A stretch of DNA of 64,000 nt from Bacillus sp. AZ43 (GCA_004570425.1 SPQJ01000009.1:1-64000); one strand, 5' to 3'; shown: positions 51,369 through 59,402, numbered from the stretch's first letter. Notes: generated by a model from the letters alone, not told the origin. Numbers and translations: made by a program.

Positions 51369-52115
51369 GTGTCAGCACCCGGCCCGCTGGGCCTCCCGGA
51401 CTCCGTGCGCGCGTGCCTGTTCGACCTCGACGGCGTCCTGACCCGGACGGCGACCGTGCACTTCGCCGCCTGGAAGCGGACCTTCGACGAGTTCCTGCAG
51501 CGGTTCGACCCGCAGCAACCCGAGTTCGGCCAGGCCGACTACAACCGGTACGTCGACGGCAAGCACCGCGCCGACGGGGTGCGCGGGTTCCTCGCCAGCC
51601 GCGGCATCACGCTGCCCGAGGGCGGGCCGGACGACGCGCCCGACGCCGCCACGGTCGCCGCGATCGCGACGCGCAAGAACGAGATGGTGCTGCGCGAGCT
51701 CGACGAGCACGGCGTGGAGGTCTACCCCGGATCGGTCGACTACCTGCGCGCGGTCAAGGAGGCGGGCCTGGCGACGGCCGTCGTCACGGCCTCGGCCAAC
51801 GGCGAGAAGGTCATGGCGGCCGGCGGATTCGCCGATCTCATCGACGTGCGCATCGACGGTGTGGTGGCGGCCCGGGACGGGCTGCGCGGGAAGCCCGAGC
51901 CCGACACGTTCCTGGCGGGGGCCCGCGCGCTGGGGGCGGCGCCCGCGGAGGCCGTCGTCTACGAGGACGCGCTGTCCGGGGTCGCGGCCGGCCGGGCCGG
52001 GGGCTTCGGGTACGTCGTGGGCGTCGACCGCGTCGGGCAGGCCGACGCCCTGGCGGCCGCCGGTGCCGACGTCGTCGTCCAGGACCTGTCGGAGCTCCTG
52101 GGGGAGCGGGCATGA
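51369..52115 (+). CDS. HAD-family beta-phosphoglucomutase-like phosphatase/mutase
   Basis: 248 residues. Motif I is ACLFDLDGVLTRTA with the nucleophile Asp. A helical cap follows (AAWKRTFDEFLQRF, YVDGKHRADGVRGFL). Motif II is VVTASANGEK, Lys of motif III is in RGKPEPDTFL, and motif IV is VVYEDALSGV. The cap resembles beta-phosphoglucomutase. Coupled by ATGA to a GH65 gene, it would turn beta-glucose 1-phosphate into glucose 6-phosphate. A similar pair exists in mycobacteria (Rv3400-Rv3401). Confidence 0.88.
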   Translation: MSAPGPLGLPDSVRACLFDLDGVLTRTATVHFAAWKRTFDEFLQRFDPQQPEFGQADYNRYVDGKHRADGVRGFLASRGITLPEGGPDDAPDAATVAAIATRKNEMVLRELDEHGVEVYPGSVDYLRAVKEAGLATAVVTASANGEKVMAAGGFADLIDVRIDGVVAARDGLRGKPEPDTFLAGARALGAAPAEAVVYEDALSGVAAGRAGGFGYVVGVDRVGQADALAAAGADVVVQDLSELLGERA

Positions 52116-54520
52116 CCGAGGGCCGCGCGACCTTCCCCATCGAGCCGTGGTCCCTGACCGAGATCGGGCTGGACCACGAGTCGCTCGGCGTGCACGAGTC
52201 GGTGTTCGCGCTGGCCAACGGCCACATCGGCATGCGCGGGTCGTTCGAGGAGGGGGAGCCGGTCGTCGTTCCCGGCACCTACCTCAACGGCTTCTTCGAG
52301 GAGCGGCCGCTGCCCTACGCCGAGGCCGGGTACGGCTTCCCCGAGCAGGGCCAGACGATGGTGAACGTCACCGACGGCAAGCTCATCCGGCTGCTGGTGA
52401 AGGACTCACCGCTGGACCTCAACTACGGCGAGATCATCGACCACCGGCGGACGCTCGACCTGCGCGCCGGCGTGCTGCGCCGGTCGACGGAGTGGCGGTC
52501 GCCGGGTGGCCGCACGGTGCGGGTCACCAGCACCCGGCTGGTGTCGCTGGCCCGGCGGTCGATCGCGGCCATCGAGTACAACGTCGAGGTCACCGACGAC
52601 CTGGGCGACCTCTACGTCGCGCTGCAGTCGGACCTCCTGGCCAACGAGGACGTCGACACCGACGAGGGCGACCCGCGCGCGGCGGCGCTCCTGGCCCGGC
52701 CGCTGCAGTCGGAGCTGGCTGTAGGCCGCGGCCGGCGCGCGGTGCTGGTGCACCGGACCCGCCGCAGCCACCTGCGGCTGGCCGCCGGCATGGACCACGT
52801 CATCGAGATTCCCGACAGCAGCACGGAGGACATCGAGGCCAGCGGTGACCTGGCCCGCTACACGCTGGCCGCCCGCATCCCGCCGGGCGGGTCGCTGAAG
52901 CTGGTCAAGTTCCTGGCCTACGGCTGGTCCTCCCGCCGGTCGAGCCCGGCGCTGCGCGACCAGGTGGAGGCGGCGCTGGCCACGGCCAAGCTGGCCGGGT
53001 GGGAGCGGCTGCTGCGCGAGCAGCGCGAGCTGCTCGACCAGCACTGGGACGAGGCCGACGTCGAGATCGAGGGCGACGACGAGCTGCAGCAGGCCGTCCG
53101 GGTGGGGATGTTCCACGTCCTGCAGGCCGGGCTGCGCGGCGAGCGCCAGCCGATCCCGGCCAAGGGCCTGACCGGGCCCGGGTACGACGGGCACACCTTC
53201 TGGGACACCGAGGCCTACGTCCTGCCGGTGCTCACCTACACCGCGCCGCACGCCGTCCGCGACGCGCTGCGGTGGCGGCACTCGACCCTGGAGATGGCGC
53301 GCGAGCGGGCGCGGGTGCTGGGCCGCCGGGGCGCGGCGTTCCCGTGGCGGACCATCCGCGGCGAGGAGACGTCGGGCTACTGGCCGGCGGGAACGGCGGC
53401 CTTCCACATCAACGCCGACATCGCCGACGCCGTCGTCCGCTACTGGAACGCGACCCTCGACGACGACTTCGACCGGGACTTCGGCGCGGAGCTGCTCATC
53501 GAGACCGCGCGCCTCTGGGCGTCGCTGGGGCACTTCGACGCCGAGCACGGGTTCCGCATCGACGGCGTCACCGGGCCGGACGAGTACACCGCCGTCGTCG
53601 ACAACAACGTCTTCACCAACCTCATGGCGCAGCGCAACCTGCGCGAGGCGGCCGAGGCGGTCAAGCGGCAGCCCGACGTCGCCGGCCGGCTCGACGTCTC
53701 CGCCGACGAGGTGGAGACCTGGCTGCGGGCCGCGGCGCTGATGGCCGTGCCGTACGACACCCAGCGCGGCGTGCACATGCAGTCCGACGCGTTCACCCAC
53801 CACGAGGAGTGGGACTTCGCGAACACGCCCCAGGACAGCTACCCGCTGCTGCTGCACTACCCGTACTTCGAGATCTACCGCAAGCAGGTGATCAAGCAGG
53901 CCGACCTGGTGATGGCCCTGCACCTGCGCGGCGACGCCTTCACGCTCGAGGAGAAGATCGCCAACTTCGCGTACTACGAGGCGCGGACCACCCGCGACTC
54001 GTCGCTGTCGGCCAGCCAGCAGGCGGTCGTGGCGGCCGAGACCGGGCACCTGCAGCTGGCCTACGACTACTGGGCCGAGGCGGCGCTCACCGACCTGCAG
54101 AACCTGCACCACAACTCCGGCCACGGGCTGCACATCGCCTCGCTGGCGGGCGGCTGGACGGTGGCGGTGGCCGGCTTCGGCGGGCTGCGCGACCACAACG
54201 GCGAGCTGACCTTCGGCCCGCGGCTGCCGGAGCGGATCACCCGCATGCGCTTCCGCGTCGTCTACCGCGGCCGCAAGCTGACCGTGACCGTCACGCACGA
54301 GTGCGCCACCTACCGGCTGGTGGAGGGGGAGCCGCTCGACATCCGCCACCACGGTCGCCAGGTCACCGTCGACCACGAGGACCTGGTGCTCGACATCCCG
54401 CCGGCGCCGCAGGTGGAGCCGGTCCGCCAGCCGGTCGGCTGCGAGCCGCGGCGGCGGACCCGTCCGGGCACACCCCCGCAGGAGCACCGGACGGCGAAGG
54501 ACTCCGAACGGCTCAGGTGA
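52112..54520 (+). CDS. GH65 alpha-glucoside phosphorylase or hydrolase (maltose/trehalose type)
   Basis: 802 residues. The N-terminal beta-sandwich (FALANGHIGMRGSFEEG) leads to the (alpha/alpha)6 barrel. Barrel motifs are GPGYDGHTFWDTEAYVLPVL, GAAFPWRTIRGEETSGYWPAG and the catalytic Glu491 in VTGPDEYTAVVDNNVFTN. DSSLSASQQAVVAAETGH and HHNSGHGLHIASLAGGW are in the region that binds phosphate in phosphorylases. Start overlaps the HAD stop. The C-terminal 30 residues are Arg/Pro-rich. The HAD partner favours a phosphorylase; which disaccharide is open. The 3' end overlaps the convergent M50 gene by 8 nt. Confidence 0.9.
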   Translation: MTEGRATFPIEPWSLTEIGLDHESLGVHESVFALANGHIGMRGSFEEGEPVVVPGTYLNGFFEERPLPYAEAGYGFPEQGQTMVNVTDGKLIRLLVKDSPLDLNYGEIIDHRRTLDLRAGVLRRSTEWRSPGGRTVRVTSTRLVSLARRSIAAIEYNVEVTDDLGDLYVALQSDLLANEDVDTDEGDPRAAALLARPLQSELAVGRGRRAVLVHRTRRSHLRLAAGMDHVIEIPDSSTEDIEASGDLARYTLAARIPPGGSLKLVKFLAYGWSSRRSSPALRDQVEAALATAKLAGWERLLREQRELLDQHWDEADVEIEGDDELQQAVRVGMFHVLQAGLRGERQPIPAKGLTGPGYDGHTFWDTEAYVLPVLTYTAPHAVRDALRWRHSTLEMARERARVLGRRGAAFPWRTIRGEETSGYWPAGTAAFHINADIADAVVRYWNATLDDDFDRDFGAELLIETARLWASLGHFDAEHGFRIDGVTGPDEYTAVVDNNVFTNLMAQRNLREAAEAVKRQPDVAGRLDVSADEVETWLRAAALMAVPYDTQRGVHMQSDAFTHHEEWDFANTPQDSYPLLLHYPYFEIYRKQVIKQADLVMALHLRGDAFTLEEKIANFAYYEARTTRDSSLSASQQAVVAAETGHLQLAYDYWAEAALTDLQNLHHNSGHGLHIASLAGGWTVAVAGFGGLRDHNGELTFGPRLPERITRMRFRVVYRGRKLTVTVTHECATYRLVEGEPLDIRHHGRQVTVDHEDLVLDIPPAPQVEPVRQPVGCEPRRRTRPGTPPQEHRTAKDSERLR

Positions 54521-55217
54521 GCAGCCAGCGGGCGCCGAGCACCAGCGCCCCGACGTCGACGACGAGGAACACCCCGACCCAGAACAGCGCCGGGAACGGC
54601 GTGAGCCGGGCCAGCTGGTCGGCGTCGGAGTCCGGTGCGCGCCGGGCGCGCCGCGAGCGCTGCAGCTCCAGCACCGTCCGGGGCGCGGCCAGGAGCAGGA
54701 ACCAGGTCGCGACGGCGGCGAACACGGCCTGCCCCTGCGGCGGCAGCCACCACGTCGCGGCGAACACGATCGCGCCGGTGACCAGCACCGACCACAGGCC
54801 GTACCAGTTGCGGATCTGCACGAGCAGCAGCGCGAGCAGGGCCAGCAGCGCCCACAGCAGGCCGATCGCGTGCCCGGCGGACAGCAGCGCCGCCGCGCCG
54901 AGCCCGAAGAGCGCCGGGCCGGTGTAGCCCGCGGCGCAGGTGAGCACCATGCCCAGGCCCGTGGGCCTCCCGGCCGACACGGTCAGGCCCGACGTGTCGG
55001 AGTGCAGCCGGATGCCCGACAGCCGGCGTCCGGCGGCGAGGGCGACCAGCCCGTGCGCCCCCTCGTGGGCGATCGTCACCGCGTGCCGGGCCGGCCGCCA
55101 CAGCGCGGGGGAGAGGACGAGGACCGCCGCCGCGAGGGCGCTGGCGAGGAGCAGCTCCAGCGGCAGGTCCGGGTGGGTGGCGGTGACCCGTGCCCAGAAC
55201 CGGCCGACGACCTCCAC
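54513..55217 (-). CDS. M50B-like membrane metallopeptidase
   Basis: 234 residues with about six membrane helices. The zinc motif HEGAH (HExxH) sits in AVTIAHEGAHGLVALAAGRRLSGIRLH near residue 52. Other helices carry AAGYTGPALFGLGAAALL and IRNWYGLWSVLVTGAIVF. The family cleaves substrates in or near the membrane; its target is unknown. GTG 55217 lacks a Shine-Dalgarno; TTGACT lies 7 nt upstream on the minus strand, a relaxed leaderless box. The gene overlaps the GH65 stop. Confidence 0.85.
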   Translation of the reverse strand: MEVVGRFWARVTATHPDLPLELLLASALAAAVLVLSPALWRPARHAVTIAHEGAHGLVALAAGRRLSGIRLHSDTSGLTVSAGRPTGLGMVLTCAAGYTGPALFGLGAAALLSAGHAIGLLWALLALLALLLVQIRNWYGLWSVLVTGAIVFAATWWLPPQGQAVFAAVATWFLLLAAPRTVLELQRSRRARRAPDSDADQLARLTPFPALFWVGVFLVVDVGALVLGARWLLT

Positions 55218-55266
55218 GCCCGCGAGTCAACCCCACGGACCCGGCAGCGCCCCGCAGCCGCGGCCG

Positions 55267-56058
55267 TCAGCGGTTCGTGCGGCGGCGGTAGGCCCAGGCG
55301 GCGAACGCGGTGCTGGCGACGAGCAGTCCCGTGCACCAGGCGGTGGCCAGCCAGCCGTTCGACCCGAGCGGGGCCCCGGTGAGCAGTCCGCGCACCGCCT
55401 CGATGATGGGCGTGATCGGCTGGTGCTCCGAGATGGTCCGCAGCACGGTGGGCATCGTGTCGGTCGGCACGAAGGCGCTGCTCAGATACGGCACGAACAG
55501 CATGAAGAAGGTCAGCCCGTTGGCCGACTGCACGCTCGAGGCCAGCGCCCCGAGCCCGGCGGAGAGCCAGGAGAGCGCCAGCACGTACAGCACGATCAGG
55601 CCGATGGCCGCCGCCCACTCGAGCGGGCCGGCGCTCGGGCGGAACCCCAGGGCGATCGCCGCGACGATGACGATGGCCGTCGCGAGGGCGTTGCGGGCCA
55701 GGCTGCCGACCACGTGGCCGGTGAGCACGGCGGCGCCGGCGATCGGCATGGAGCGCAGCCGGTCGACCATGCCGCTGGTCATGTCCGCGGCCACCGTGGG
55801 AGCGGTCGTGGCGGCGCCGAAGCCGACGCAGAGCAGCACGATGCCCGGGACGACGTAGTCGAGGTAGGGCCCGCCGGTGACGATCGCGCCACCGAAGACG
55901 TGCACGAACAGGAGCATCATCAGCAGCGGGAGCGCGATCGCCATGAGCAGGCTCTCGACGTCCCGGCGGGCGAGCCGGATGCTGCGCCCGATCAGGGTCA
56001 GGGTCTCGCCGAGGGCCGCGCCGGCGGGGCGGGCGGCCGGGGGAGCGGTGGTCGTCAT
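55267..56058 (-). CDS. ABC-2 type permease (DrrB-like exporter)
   Basis: 263 residues with six membrane helices. The N-terminal cytosolic part has LTLIGRSIRLARRDVESLLMAIALPLLMMLLFVHVFGG, the DrrB pattern. GFGAATTAPTVAADMTSGMVDRLRSMPIAGAAVLTGHVV is the conserved ABC-2 loop. ATG 56058 has GGAGG 7 nt upstream. It lies 22 nt after the ATPase gene; together they form a drug or lipid exporter. The ATPase partner may be 5'-truncated. Confidence 0.92.
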   Translation of the reverse strand: MTTTAPPAARPAGAALGETLTLIGRSIRLARRDVESLLMAIALPLLMMLLFVHVFGGAIVTGGPYLDYVVPGIVLLCVGFGAATTAPTVAADMTSGMVDRLRSMPIAGAAVLTGHVVGSLARNALATAIVIVAAIALGFRPSAGPLEWAAAIGLIVLYVLALSWLSAGLGALASSVQSANGLTFFMLFVPYLSSAFVPTDTMPTVLRTISEHQPITPIIEAVRGLLTGAPLGSNGWLATAWCTGLLVASTAFAAWAYRRRTNR

Positions 56059-56079
56059 CGCGGGTCCTCCGGGGGTCGA

Positions 56080-56997
56080 TCAGGCGGGAACGGGCTCGGC
56101 GGCCGGGCGGGCGCCGGTGAGCTCGACGAAGACGTCGTCGAGCGTGGGCCGGACGGCGCCGACCCGGGCCACGGGGATCCCGGCCAGGTGCAGCTCGTCG
56201 AGCACCCGCCGGACGTGGTCGGCGCCGCCGTCGGAGGGCAGGGCGAGCGCGAGCGCGCCGTCGGGCCGGGCGCCGTCGCGAGCCAGCCGGTCGAGCGCGG
56301 CCGCCTGCGCGGCGGTGTCGGCGAACCGCAGGACGAGGCGTTCGCCGCCGACGCGGGCCTTGAGCTCGTCGGTCGTCCCCTCGGCGACCACCCGGCCGCG
56401 GGCCAGCAGCACGACCCGGTCGGCGAGGCGGTCGGCCTCATCCAGGTACTGGGTGGTGAGCAGCAGCGTCGTCCCGTCGCGGACCAGGTCGCCGATCGCG
56501 GTCCACATGGTCGCGCGGCTCACCGGGTCCAGGCCGGTGGTCGGTTCGTCGAGCACGAGCAGGCGGGGCGCCACGACGAGGCTCATGGCCAGGTCCAGCC
56601 GGCGGCGCATGCCGCCGGACCAGGTGCCGACGCGGCGGTCGGCGGCGTCGGTCAGGTCGAACCGCTCGAGCAGCTCGTCGGCGCGCCGGGCGGCACCGGC
56701 GCGGCCGAGGTGACGGAGCCGCCCGATCATCGCCAGGTTCTCCCGCCCGGTCTGCTGGTCGTCGACCGCGGCGAACTGGCCGGTGAGGCTCAGCGAGCTG
56801 CGGACGGCCACCGGCTCGCCCACGACGTCGTGCCCGCCGACCCGGGCGCTGCCGCCGTCGGGCCGGGTCAGGGTGGCCAGGATGCGGACGGTGGTCGTCT
56901 TGCCGGCCCCGTTCGGCCCGAGGAGGGCGAGCACGGTCCCCTCGGCCGCCCCGAGGGTGACGCCGTCGAGGACGCGGCGGTCCCCGTAGGTCTTCAC
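56080..56997 (-). CDS. ABC exporter ATPase (DrrA-like), apparently missing its N-terminal strand
   Basis: 305 residues from the only plausible start, GTG 56997. Walker A is LLGPNGAGKTTTVRIL, signature WSGGMRRRLDLAMSL, Walker B LLVLDEPTTGLDP, H-loop TTQYLDEADRL; the DrrA C-terminal domain ends near TLDDVFVELTGA. DrrA proteins start about 12-15 residues before the GLVKTYG seen here, including the first beta strand. No ATG/GTG supplies them: homology stops at about 57003, where the divergent TetR homology begins. It may be a deletion, making expression or folding doubtful. Confidence 0.75.
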   Translation of the reverse strand: MKTYGDRRVLDGVTLGAAEGTVLALLGPNGAGKTTTVRILATLTRPDGGSARVGGHDVVGEPVAVRSSLSLTGQFAAVDDQQTGRENLAMIGRLRHLGRAGAARRADELLERFDLTDAADRRVGTWSGGMRRRLDLAMSLVVAPRLLVLDEPTTGLDPVSRATMWTAIGDLVRDGTTLLLTTQYLDEADRLADRVVLLARGRVVAEGTTDELKARVGGERLVLRFADTAAQAAALDRLARDGARPDGALALALPSDGGADHVRRVLDELHLAGIPVARVGAVRPTLDDVFVELTGARPAAEPVPA

Positions 56998-57009
56998 CAG
57001 GCCGCCGCG

Positions 57010-57675
57010 GTGCGGGTCGCCGACGCCGAGGGGCTGGCCGCGGTGTCGATGGCCCGGGTCGCCGCGGAGCTCGGCTGCGCCACCATGGCGCTCTACCGGC
57101 ACGTCCGCAGCAAGGACGAGCTGCTGCTGCTCATGGCAGACGCGGCGTTCGAGCAACCGCCGGCCGAGCCGGTGGAGGGGGACTGGCGGGCCCGGCTCAC
57201 CGCCTGGGCTGCCGGCCTCCTCGGCATGTTCCGGCGGCACCCCTGGTTCCGGGAGATCACGATCAGCGGTCCCCCCATGGGCCCAGGCAACCTCGCCTGG
57301 CTGGATCGCGCGCTGGCGGCCTTCGACGACACGGGGCTGGACGAGGGGACCAAGCTCGCCGTCGTCATGGGCCTGCTGCCCCTGGTGCACGGGCAGGCGC
57401 GGCTGACCATCGACCTCGAGCGCGGATACGCGGCCGACCCGGAGGGCTACGACCGCGGGTACGGCGCGACCCTGGGCTCGCTCATCGACCCGGTCCGCTT
57501 CCCGGCGCTGAGCCGCGCGGTCGCCTCCGGCCTGTTCGACGGGCCGGCGTCGGGTGGTCCGGACGGGCTGGGGGAGGAGCTCGACGAGAGCTTCCTGTTC
57601 TCGCTGAACTGCTACCTCGACGGTGTCGCGGCGTTCGTCGAGGCAATGCGCTCGACCGGGGAGCCCGCGGACTGA
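57010..57675 (+). CDS. TetR-family regulator with a C-terminal TetR domain, apparently 5'-truncated
   Basis: 221 residues from GTG 57010. The HTH is RVADAEGLAAVSMARVAAELGCATMALYRHVRSKDELLLLMAD, typical of the TetR class, and the C-terminal ligand domain follows (GLLGMFRRHPWFREITISG, LPLVHGQARLTIDLERGY). The usual first half of helix 1, about 6-20 residues, is missing and no upstream start or ribosome-binding site exists. Only 12 nt separate it from the divergent ATPase start, leaving no room for a promoter. It would normally repress the exporter. Confidence 0.75.
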   Translation: MRVADAEGLAAVSMARVAAELGCATMALYRHVRSKDELLLLMADAAFEQPPAEPVEGDWRARLTAWAAGLLGMFRRHPWFREITISGPPMGPGNLAWLDRALAAFDDTGLDEGTKLAVVMGLLPLVHGQARLTIDLERGYAADPEGYDRGYGATLGSLIDPVRFPALSRAVASGLFDGPASGGPDGLGEELDESFLFSLNCYLDGVAAFVEAMRSTGEPAD

Positions 57676-57688
57676 CACGATCCCGGCC

Positions 57689-58327
57689 GTGGAGCTCGCG
57701 GTCTCGTTGCCGGCCTTCCTGCTGGCCGTCCTGCTGATCGCCGCGTCGCCCGGACCGGCGATGGCGCTCATCCTCCGGCGGGCCGCGCTCCGGGGGCTGC
57801 CCGCCGCCGTCCCGACGGTGCTGGGCCTGGAGGCGGGCCTGTACGCGTGGGCGCTGTTCGCCGGCGCCGGCTTCGCGGCGCTCGTGGCGGCGTCCGAGGT
57901 GGCCTACCTCGTCCTGCGGGTCGTCGGCGCAGCCGTGCTGCTGTACCTGGGTGGACGGGCGCTGTGGGCCGCCTGGCGGGACGGCGGGGAGCCGGTCGAG
58001 CCGGTGCCCGCGGCTCCCCGGCGCCGCAGCTGGTGGCGGGCGTTCGCCGAGGGCCTGGTCGTGCAGCTGGCCAACCCGAAGGCCGCCGTCTTCATGATCG
58101 CGTTCTATCCGCAGTTCGTCCCTGCCGACGGGCCTGTCTTCGCGACCACCGCGCTGCTGGGGCTGCTGCAGGTCACGCTCGAGACCGGGCTCTACCTGGC
58201 GCTGGCCGCCGGCGTGGCCCGGGCGGGCGCCTGGTTCCGCCGGCCGCGGATCCGGCGCCGCCTCGAGGCGGTGAGCGGGACCGTGCTCGTCGGGCTCGGC
58301 CTGCGCGTGGCGGCGACCAGCCGGTGA
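57689..58327 (+). CDS. LysE/RhtB-family amino acid exporter
   Basis: 212 residues with six membrane helices. LLAVLLIAASPGPAMALILRRAALRG is the LysE signature (SPGP), and the second half has FAEGLVVQLANPKAAVFMIAFYPQFV (NPK). It exports amino acids or small metabolites. GTG 57689 follows CACGAT by 7 nt, a relaxed leaderless box, and lies 13 nt after the TetR stop. Confidence 0.9.
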   Translation: MELAVSLPAFLLAVLLIAASPGPAMALILRRAALRGLPAAVPTVLGLEAGLYAWALFAGAGFAALVAASEVAYLVLRVVGAAVLLYLGGRALWAAWRDGGEPVEPVPAAPRRRSWWRAFAEGLVVQLANPKAAVFMIAFYPQFVPADGPVFATTALLGLLQVTLETGLYLALAAGVARAGAWFRRPRIRRRLEAVSGTVLVGLGLRVAATSR

Positions 58328-58328
58328 C

Positions 58329-58517
58329 TCAGTTCCCGGGCTTCACGGCCTTGCCGCGCTCCCGGTCGGCGTCGTCGGCGTCGTAGGCGCCCGGTACGGC
58401 CTTCGCCCTGCCGTCGTCGCCGGGGGCGAGGGGACGGTCGGTCAGGTCGTCCGGCCCGGGGGAGGGCGTGCCGCCGGGCTCGTTCTTCTCGTCGGTGTCG
58501 GGGCGCTGCTCGGTCAT
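58329..58517 (-). CDS. Small hydrophilic protein, probably disordered
   Basis: 62 residues, rich in Asp, Glu, Pro and Gly (starting MTEQRPDTDEKNEPGG), without hydrophobic core or Cys. TAGCGG lies 6 nt before ATG 58517 on the minus strand, close to the leaderless pattern. Function unknown. Its stop is 1 nt from the LysE stop. It is the last gene before the dif region. Confidence 0.5.
   Translation of the reverse strand: MTEQRPDTDEKNEPGGTPSPGPDDLTDRPLAPGDDGRAKAVPGAYDADDADRERGKAVKPGN
58458..58464 (+). other. Last plus-strand GGGGGAG left of dif
   Basis: GGGGGAG pointing toward dif, 240 bp away, inside a gene read on the minus strand. The next copy, at 58953, is on the minus strand. Confidence 0.6.
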
Positions 58518-58703
58518 GAGGTGCCGCTACCCGGGACGCCACCGGCGAACGCCTCGCGTCGCACCAGTCCGGACCCAGCGGTCGACGACTCACCGTTATC
58601 CCCAACAGCGCACCACCCGGTCGGGTTGCGCGGCCGGTCCACGGACGACGGTTGCGGAGCGGAGGAGGCGTTCCGGTTGCCGAAGAGGCCACGGGCGACG
58701 ATG

Positions 58704-58731
58704 AGTTGACATAATGTCGATTATCGGCGCG
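58704..58731 (-). other. dif: dif site, XerCD chromosome dimer resolution site
   Basis: Read on the minus strand: XerC-side arm CGCGCCGATAA, centre TCGACA, XerD-side arm TTATGTCAACT. The 11-6-11 layout matches dif sites. The XerD arm differs from the E. coli TTATGTTAAAT at only two positions, and CCGATAAT...ACATTATGTCAA is the form I recall for actinobacterial dif sites. It lies in non-coding DNA, is AT-rich against a very GC-rich background, and sits where strand-biased GGGGGAG motifs flip. Confidence 0.88.
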
Positions 58732-58952
58732 AGCACCGGGGCGTCGAGAGGAGCTGCATCCGGCCCCGATCGCCGACGTGGCGGCCGCACCTGCGGGGGA
58801 CCCCGGGCGTCGGGTTCGTGGCGTTGCGGCCGACTGCGCGGTCGACCGCGCACGTCGCTGCGACACCGCGCGTTCGGGCACGTCCGCCGCGACTCGGTGG
58901 CGATCGCCGGCGTCCGGATGCTCCACCGCTGAACCCCCGTCCTCGTCACCGA

Positions 58953-58959
58953 CTCCCCC
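58953..58959 (-). other. First minus-strand GGGGGAG right of dif
   Basis: CTCCCCC on the plus strand, so GGGGGAG on the minus strand, pointing back toward dif 220 bp away. Further copies of the same orientation lie near 59050, 59746, 60229 and 60911. Confidence 0.6.
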
Positions 58960-59075
58960 ATGAGTTGATCTTGTTCCGTGTCGATCGAGATACGGGCTCG
59001 TCGCGTCGCCACTGGACCCGCCAGGCGCCCCGGATGGTGGTCGGCGCCGCTCCCCCTGGTCCGCCTACCCCTCGT

Positions 59076-59100
59076 TCATTACGTCACGGTGACGTAATGA
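59076..59100. promoter_or_regulatory. 25-bp perfect inverted repeat upstream of the lipoprotein gene
   Basis: TCATTACGTCA (59076-59086), CGG, TGACGTAATGA (59090-59100): 11-bp perfect arms. The AT-rich TTACGTCA core is typical of TetR- or MarR-type operators. It is centred 57 bp upstream of the TAGGGT -10 box of the lipoprotein gene, so an activator-like position is also possible. No T-run follows, so a terminator is less likely. Confidence 0.6.
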
Positions 59101-59144
59101 CGGTGATGTCGGTGGCTCGACGGGCGCCGACGGCTGGGCCTTCG

Positions 59145-59150
59145 TAGGGT
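59145..59150 (+). promoter_or_regulatory. -10-like box TAGGGT for the leaderless lipoprotein gene
   Basis: TAGGGT ends 6 nt before ATG 59157. The identical hexamer and spacing occur before the GNAT gene at 48873. Confidence 0.5.
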
Positions 59151-59156
59151 CGGGAC

Positions 59157-59396
59157 ATGCAGATCCGACGTCCGATCGCCGCACTGTTCACCGCTCTGGC
59201 GCTGTTCGGGGGCGGTGCCACCCTGACCGCGTGCGGCGACCCGACGACGCCGAACGAGGGAACCACGGACGACAGCGAGAACACCGGGGGCAGCGACGTG
59301 GACGAGGAGGAATCGGACCGCGAGAACCTGCCGGACAACAGCAACCAGGAGCCGAACGACGAGGACGACAGCGACGACCAGCAGGACCCGGACTGA
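59157..59396 (+). CDS. Small acidic lipoprotein
   Basis: 79 residues. Signal peptide MQIRRPIAALFTALALFGGG with lipobox LTAC (Cys26), then a short acidic, Asp/Glu/Asn-rich tail with no fold. After processing about 54 residues would be tethered outside the membrane. Function unknown. Leaderless start; a 25-bp inverted repeat lies upstream. Confidence 0.7.
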   Translation: MQIRRPIAALFTALALFGGGATLTACGDPTTPNEGTTDDSENTGGSDVDEEESDRENLPDNSNQEPNDEDDSDDQQDPD

Positions 59397-59402
59397 TCCG
59401 GC

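Larger units (their letters stand above)
58518..59156. other. 639-bp non-coding region around the dif site
   Basis: No open frame here looks coding: frames are short and lack family patterns or ribosome-binding sites. It holds the dif-like site (58704-58731), a 25-bp inverted repeat (59076-59100), the TAGGGT box of the lipoprotein gene (59145-59150) and the point where the GGGGGAG heptamer changes strand. It is the longest gene-free stretch in the window. Confidence 0.75.

Noticed and set aside
54940-57000. Plus-strand frame open far upstream of the TetR gene
   Set aside because: It is antisense to the M50, permease and ATPase genes; TetR-like sequence only begins near 57001. The extension is not a real N-terminus.
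56998-57771. N-terminal extension of the ATPase frame running antisense through TetR
   Set aside because: It is low-complexity and antisense to a clear TetR domain; no start with a ribosome-binding site is present.
58960-58990. Possible second, decayed dif copy (ATGAGTTGA shared with the dif flank)
   Set aside because: Only 9 bp match; the central hexamer and the opposite arm are absent.
59076-59100. MatP-type matS site
   Set aside because: matS is GTGAC-RNY-GTCAC and MatP is known from gammaproteobacteria; the sequence here differs, so only an operator-like repeat is claimed.
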